Assembly (NCBI RefSeq): GCF_000247695.1
Contig: NW_004624848.1
Span: 5,706,080 to 5,770,079 of the forward strand
DNA from: Heterocephalus glaber
Lineage: Eukaryota > Chordata > Mammalia > Rodentia > Bathyergidae
DNA length: 64,000 nucleotides
Direction: 5' to 3'
In this document: positions 60,240-64,000 of the stretch, in pieces
Layout: every line of letters starts with the position of its first letter
Numbering within the stretch: position 1 is the stretch's first letter
The notes under the pieces: model-generated
What the model was told of the DNA's origin: nothing
Database searches by the model: none
Seen by the model: only the letters and a program-made list of their open reading frames with translations
Made by a program: the position numbers and the translations under genes

Positions 60240-61391
60240 TTAGGCATTTAAAACAATTAATCTATGTGATGTAATGGAAAATAGGTATCATAGAAAAGCA
60301 AATGAGTGTTGTAGTCATAGGGATGGAAATCCTAAGAGACAAAACGGAGATGCTAGCGATCAAAAGCACTGCTGGGAAATCCAGAATGCCTTTGAAGGTC
60401 TTAGTAGACTAAATGTAACTGAGAAAGAATCTCTGATCTTGAGAATATATCAGCAGAAACTGGGAAAAGCAAAGACAAAAGCATAACAAAACAAAATATC
60501 CAAGGACTGGGGACAACTACAGAAAGTGTAACATACACATAGCAAGAAGGCAAAAAGAAAAATAGAGCAAAAGAAACACAAGAGACATTTAAAATAATAA
60601 TAATGGAGAATTTCCTCCTAATTATATCATAAACCACCCCGCAGACACAAGAGGGTCAGAAGACAGCAAGCAAGATACACACCCCCAACAGCACACGGAC
60701 TGCACAGAATTTCAAAACACAGAACATCAGTGATAAATTAAAGATGTGTAAAGAAGATAGAAGATAAAGATGGAGCCACAAATGTAATAATTACATCCAG
60801 CTTCTCAAAACCCACACAAGAACAAAGAGTATAAAGAAAAATACTCAATAAATTAAGGGAGAAAAAATCTAGAATTCTGTGTCCTATAAAATTATTCCTA
60901 ATAGGAATGAGTAATAAAATATTTCTTAGACATTAAGATAGTTTGTTGTCAGTCGATGTGTATAGGATAATTTTGTTATTGCATGATACTTGTATAACTC
61001 AAGAAGTGCTATGTTGTTACCTCCAAGTGAAATTTAATTACTTGTGAATATGTATAGCAAATTCTAAACAACTAAAAAAAGGTGATAAGTATGAATTATA
61101 ACTGATATGTCAAAAAAGGAGAATCACATAAAAGTCTCAGTTAAAACTCAAAGAGATACAAATTGAGAGAAAGAAGAACAAAATCAAAGAGCATAGGCAA
61201 ATGTAGTAACCAGAAACCTCTACACCAGACACAGTAAACATTAATCCAAATATATCAGTGCCCTGAGTGCACAAAATAGAAGACAGATTATCAGTGGGGA
61301 TTAAAAAGTCTACTCTGCATGTTGTTTATAGAATCCTTCAAATACAAAGACAGAGTCAAAGTAAGTGGATGGGAAACAACATGCCAAAGGG
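60240..61391 (+). mobile_element. ancient L1/HAL1-like ORF1 and spacer remnant
   Basis: The frame at 60274-60486 contains KRQNGDASD and IQNAFEGLSRLNVTEKES, matching the coiled-coil region of old L1/HAL1 ORF1 as I recall it. DNA further on keeps L1 order ('tctagaattctgtgtcctat', about 60868-60887), and near 61338 'caaatacaaagacagag' fits the start of ORF2. No intact frame remains. Confidence 0.7.
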
Positions 61392-61396
61392 AATGG

Positions 61397-61699
61397 TTAG
61401 TCCTGATGTGTCAACTACCCTGGATGCAGAACCAGTCTGCCGCTGAGTGGAGCAAGCTCTGGTGTCCTGGACCAGGCAAGAGTGTGTGGCCTTGAGTTCC
61501 TATGCTCGGCTCTTTCCAGTACTCTCTGCTGCTGTCACCCTGCACTACGCTGTGAAGACTTGTTCTACTGCCCTTCTGCCACGGGGCTCTGGACTGGATT
61601 CTGCGGAATCATAAGCTAAATTAAACTTTTCCTCCTGTAAACTGTGAGTGCTGGGTATTGTGTACAGCAGTTTGAAAGCAAACACACCATATTAGCCCT
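61397..61699 (+). mobile_element. LTR-like insertion in the ancient L1
   Basis: About 300 bp of non-L1 sequence splits the L1. Its 3' part reads like a MaLR-type end ('taaattaaacttttcctcc', about 61617; 'gtgctgggtattgtgtacag', 61648-61667). A 5-bp repeat aatgg at 61392-61396 and 61700-61704 may be its target-site duplication, but the terminal bases are then not the usual TG...CA, so the limits are uncertain. Confidence 0.5.
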
Positions 61700-61704
61700 A
61701 ATGG

Positions 61705-63344
61705 AAACAAAGCAGCCATAATTCCATTACCTTCAGACAGAGCAGACCTCAAACAAGGAAGTTATCACAAATAAAGGAAGCATTACCTAATGACAAAAGA
61801 ACAATTCTACAAGAATACAGGACCCTTAACATGGATAAATAACAAGAAAGCATAAAACTACAAGAGGCAAAGAGTGATAGAAGTGCAAAGGCAGAAGGAT
61901 GCTAGCAGTATCACAATGAATCCACGCGCTGGAGATCAAGGAGGCAGAGCTGAATTCAACACCAACAGCCCCTCATTACCCTTCAACAATCCCAGATGGG
62001 TTCACCAGCTAATTTTAATAACTTTCTGGAAGAAATGCTACCAGTCCCTGCAAAATATTTTAAAGCATAGAGACAGAGACAGAGGGAACACTTTCTTACT
62101 CATCCTATGAGGCTATTGTTACCCTGATGAAAAAATCAGACAAGAACATCAGAAGAGGAAGAGAAAATACAGACTAGTATCTCTCACGAATACAGAAACA
62201 AAAATCCTTTAAAAAATTAGCAAAATAAACACAGTAATATATGAAAATTATTGAAAGTCACGGCCAAATGGATTTATCTCAGATGGGCAAGGCTTGCTCA
62301 GTATCTGAAAGTAATGCAACCTGGCCATCAGCATGTTAAGAACAACCACATGATCATACCAATAGATAAAGCAAAGGGTCCCACAAAATCCAATGTCCCT
62401 TATGATAAAAACTCTCAGTACCCTAGGAACAGAGATGACCTTTCTGAACTTTATAAAAAATCTCCAAAAAACTACACAGCTCACATAATACTTGATGGTG
62501 AGAAAATTGAATCCTTTTCACTAGGATCAGGAAAAGTTAAAAATGTCTCTTCTTCCCACTTCTTTTCAGCATTGTAATGGAAATCTTAGCAATGCAATAA
62601 GACAAGAAAATAAAAAGGTACAGATCAGAAAGAAAGATAAAACTCTCTTTGAAGATTAAATGAACATCTAGCTTAAAAAAACAAGTTATTTTTTACATTT
62701 CTGGAAAAAAATAAATGATTTTTAGTAAGGATATAAGATACAAGGTTAATATACAAAATCTAACCACTTTTCTTTACACCAACAATGAACGATTGGATAC
62801 CAAAGCAAAAACAAAAGGCCTTTTACATTAGCATCCTCTCAAAAATTACTTAGGGAAAAAACCTAACAAATTATGTCCAGTATTTATCCAAAAGCAATAA
62901 AAATTGAATGCACAAAAAGGAGAAATCCTAGCCTTTGTTTGTTTGCTTTGTCTTTTAACAAAAGGGTGCTAGAACATCAGAGAATCCACATCCAGCCAAA
63001 CAAGTAAAAGCAAAAAGGACACTAGGAACAAATATTACACTGTTCAAAACAGCAAATGGCACACTTATGAGATGGTCAAAATCGGGAAAATTCATAATAT
63101 CAAATACTAACAAAGATATCGGTCTGTCATTCTTTGCTGGTAGAAGTGAAAAATCAGATAGCCATATTAGAAGATAGTTTAGCAGTTTCTTGAAAATTTA
63201 AACATACTCCTACCTTTTGATCCAACAATCAAATTTCTTCTTCTTTGCTTTTCACCCAAAGGAGCTGGAAACTTATATTCACATAAAAATCTTTCTACAA
63301 ATATTTACAAAAACTTTATTCAAGATATCAGTCTTATGTCTGAG
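61705..63344 (+). mobile_element. ancient L1 ORF2 remnant (endonuclease to 3' end)
   Basis: After the insertion the L1 resumes ('agacagagcagacctcaaac', 61735-61754). It passes the finger/RT region ('cccagatgggttcaccag', about 61991; 'ggccaaatggatttatctc', 62262-62280; 'cttgatggtgagaaaattg', about 62491) and reaches the C-terminal region ('cccaaaggagctggaaac', about 63254). The 108-codon frame at 62251-62577 is a piece of this. Many stops; inactive. Confidence 0.85.
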
Positions 63345-63349
63345 GAACA

Positions 63350-63495
63350 GCTGGCAAAATTTTTTTTCCCACTCTATAGGATGTCTTTTCACTCTGTTGG
63401 TGGTTTTTCTTGCTGTACAGAAGCTTTTTAATGAGATGAGATTCCAGTTGTTGATTCTTTGTGATGGTTCCCATGGAGGGTTTTGGGCAAAAATA
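63350..63495 (-). mobile_element. short antisense L1 ORF2 fragment inside sense L1
   Basis: 'ctttttaatgagatgagatt', 'tcttttcactctgttggtgg' and 'gctgtacagaagc' are the complement of an ORF2 segment. They sit between 63344 and 'gagatgtccaacagtagg' (about 63500), where the sense L1 text resumes. Confidence 0.6.
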
Positions 63496-63554
63496 CTTCT
63501 GAGATGTCCAACAGTAGGATAATAAGTGAACAATGATGCTTCAGGAATTGCAGG

Positions 63555-64000
63555 CATTTGAAGTTTTAAAAATTAATTTTATTGGAACAATCATCATTGG
63601 AAATTTGCACCTTTACATAATCTCTCTTGGTCCTTATTTTTCCCCCTTCCCCTGCCCTCCCTTCAATCCCTCCAGTCCTCCCTATTTACAAAGACTTTGT
63701 TTCCATTTTTTCATTTTCTAATATTAATTCCATTCCCTTTTTTCCTTTCCCCTACCCATCCCAATTCCCCTTCCCCTTTGTCCCTTTTCTTCCCATTTCA
63801 CATTACCTATTACACCTTTTAGTCCTTATTTACACTTTCAGGTTCTCACACCAGAGAAACTATTTGGTATTTAGACTTGTGTGTCCTATTTATTTCACTC
63901 AAGAGTATTGCCTCCATGTGCATCCACTTAGCTATAAATGTCTCTAATTTCTCATTTTTTATGGCTGAGTAGTACTCCATTTTATTTAAAAAACCACATT
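63555..64000 (-). mobile_element. young L1 3' end, antisense, runs off the window
   Basis: Its reverse complement matches the young L1 at 13486-14115 block by block: 'gaaattagagacatttat', 'ggacacacaa', the polypurine tract, 'gattatgtaaaggtgcaaat'. It lacks about 25 bp just before the 'aataaaatta' end. The pyrimidine-rich plus strand at 63640-63800 is the complement of the G-rich 3' UTR. The 3' end is at about 63560 and the 5' part lies beyond 64000. The plus-strand frame at 63627-63947 is a shadow. Confidence 0.9.

Noticed and set aside
63627..63947. 106-codon proline/phenylalanine-rich plus-strand frame
   Set aside because: It is the complement of the young L1 polypurine 3' UTR.

Overview
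The window looks like a piece of nuclear genome from a placental mammal, almost certainly a rodent outside the mouse/rat group. The base is AT-rich, with islands of CpG-rich DNA, and it is crowded with degraded retroelements. The diagnostic repeats are: tRNA-derived ID SINEs, most of a variant ending in GGTACC plus an A tail; a B1 monomer of about 108 bp that appears to lack the 29-bp internal duplication of mouse B1; one fused B1+ID unit (B1-dID type); ERVL-MaLR-like LTRs; and many L1 3' ends. I see no B2 elements. I cannot place the species; beaver- or kangaroo-rat-related rodents are guesses from the ID variant.

I find no protein-coding gene I can support and no structural RNA gene. Most open reading frames are short and fall in L1 3' UTRs, L1 ORF2 remnants, CpG-rich DNA or simple repeats. 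The most plausible reading is intergenic DNA or a very large intron. Two CpG islands (about 690-1750 and 28140-28620) could be promoters of genes or lncRNAs whose bodies I cannot see. One unexplained 154-codon frame lies at 21102-21566.

Layout. 1-5 kb: CpG island and further GC-rich patches. 5-8 kb: an old ID, then two L1 3' ends pointing away from each other, one carrying a young ID. 8-13 kb: mostly unassigned, with a MIR and an old B1. 13.5-14.1 kb: a young 5'-truncated L1 with clear target-site duplications (TSDs) and a nested ID. 14.7-20 kb: an LTR end, a possible DNA transposon, an L1 3' UTR and a long antisense L1. 20.8-22.7 kb: CpG patch, unexplained frame, and a small Tigger-like DNA transposon with both ends and a relict transposase start. 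24.7-27 kb: a MaLR LTR and a scrambled L1. 28-32 kb: CpG island, ID and a complete solo LTR with a CTG tract. 32-37 kb: AT-rich DNA with almost no recognisable repeats. 38-43 kb: a stack of ancient L1/HAL1-like sequence with later L1, ID and LTR-like insertions. 43-50 kb: MIRs, B1 and B1-dID. 51-55 kb: GC-rich, with a 26-bp minisatellite interrupted by an assembly gap (52755-53232) and a clean B1. 57-59 kb: a perfect 69-bp tandem duplication and a TA-rich compound repeat. 60-64 kb: an ancient L1 read from ORF1 through ORF2, interrupted by an LTR-like insert and an inverted L1 fragment, then the 3' end of a young L1 running off the window.

Repeat family names come from recalled consensus sequences and were not checked by a search. 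Limits of old repeats are good to roughly 10-50 bp; limits given with TSDs are exact.
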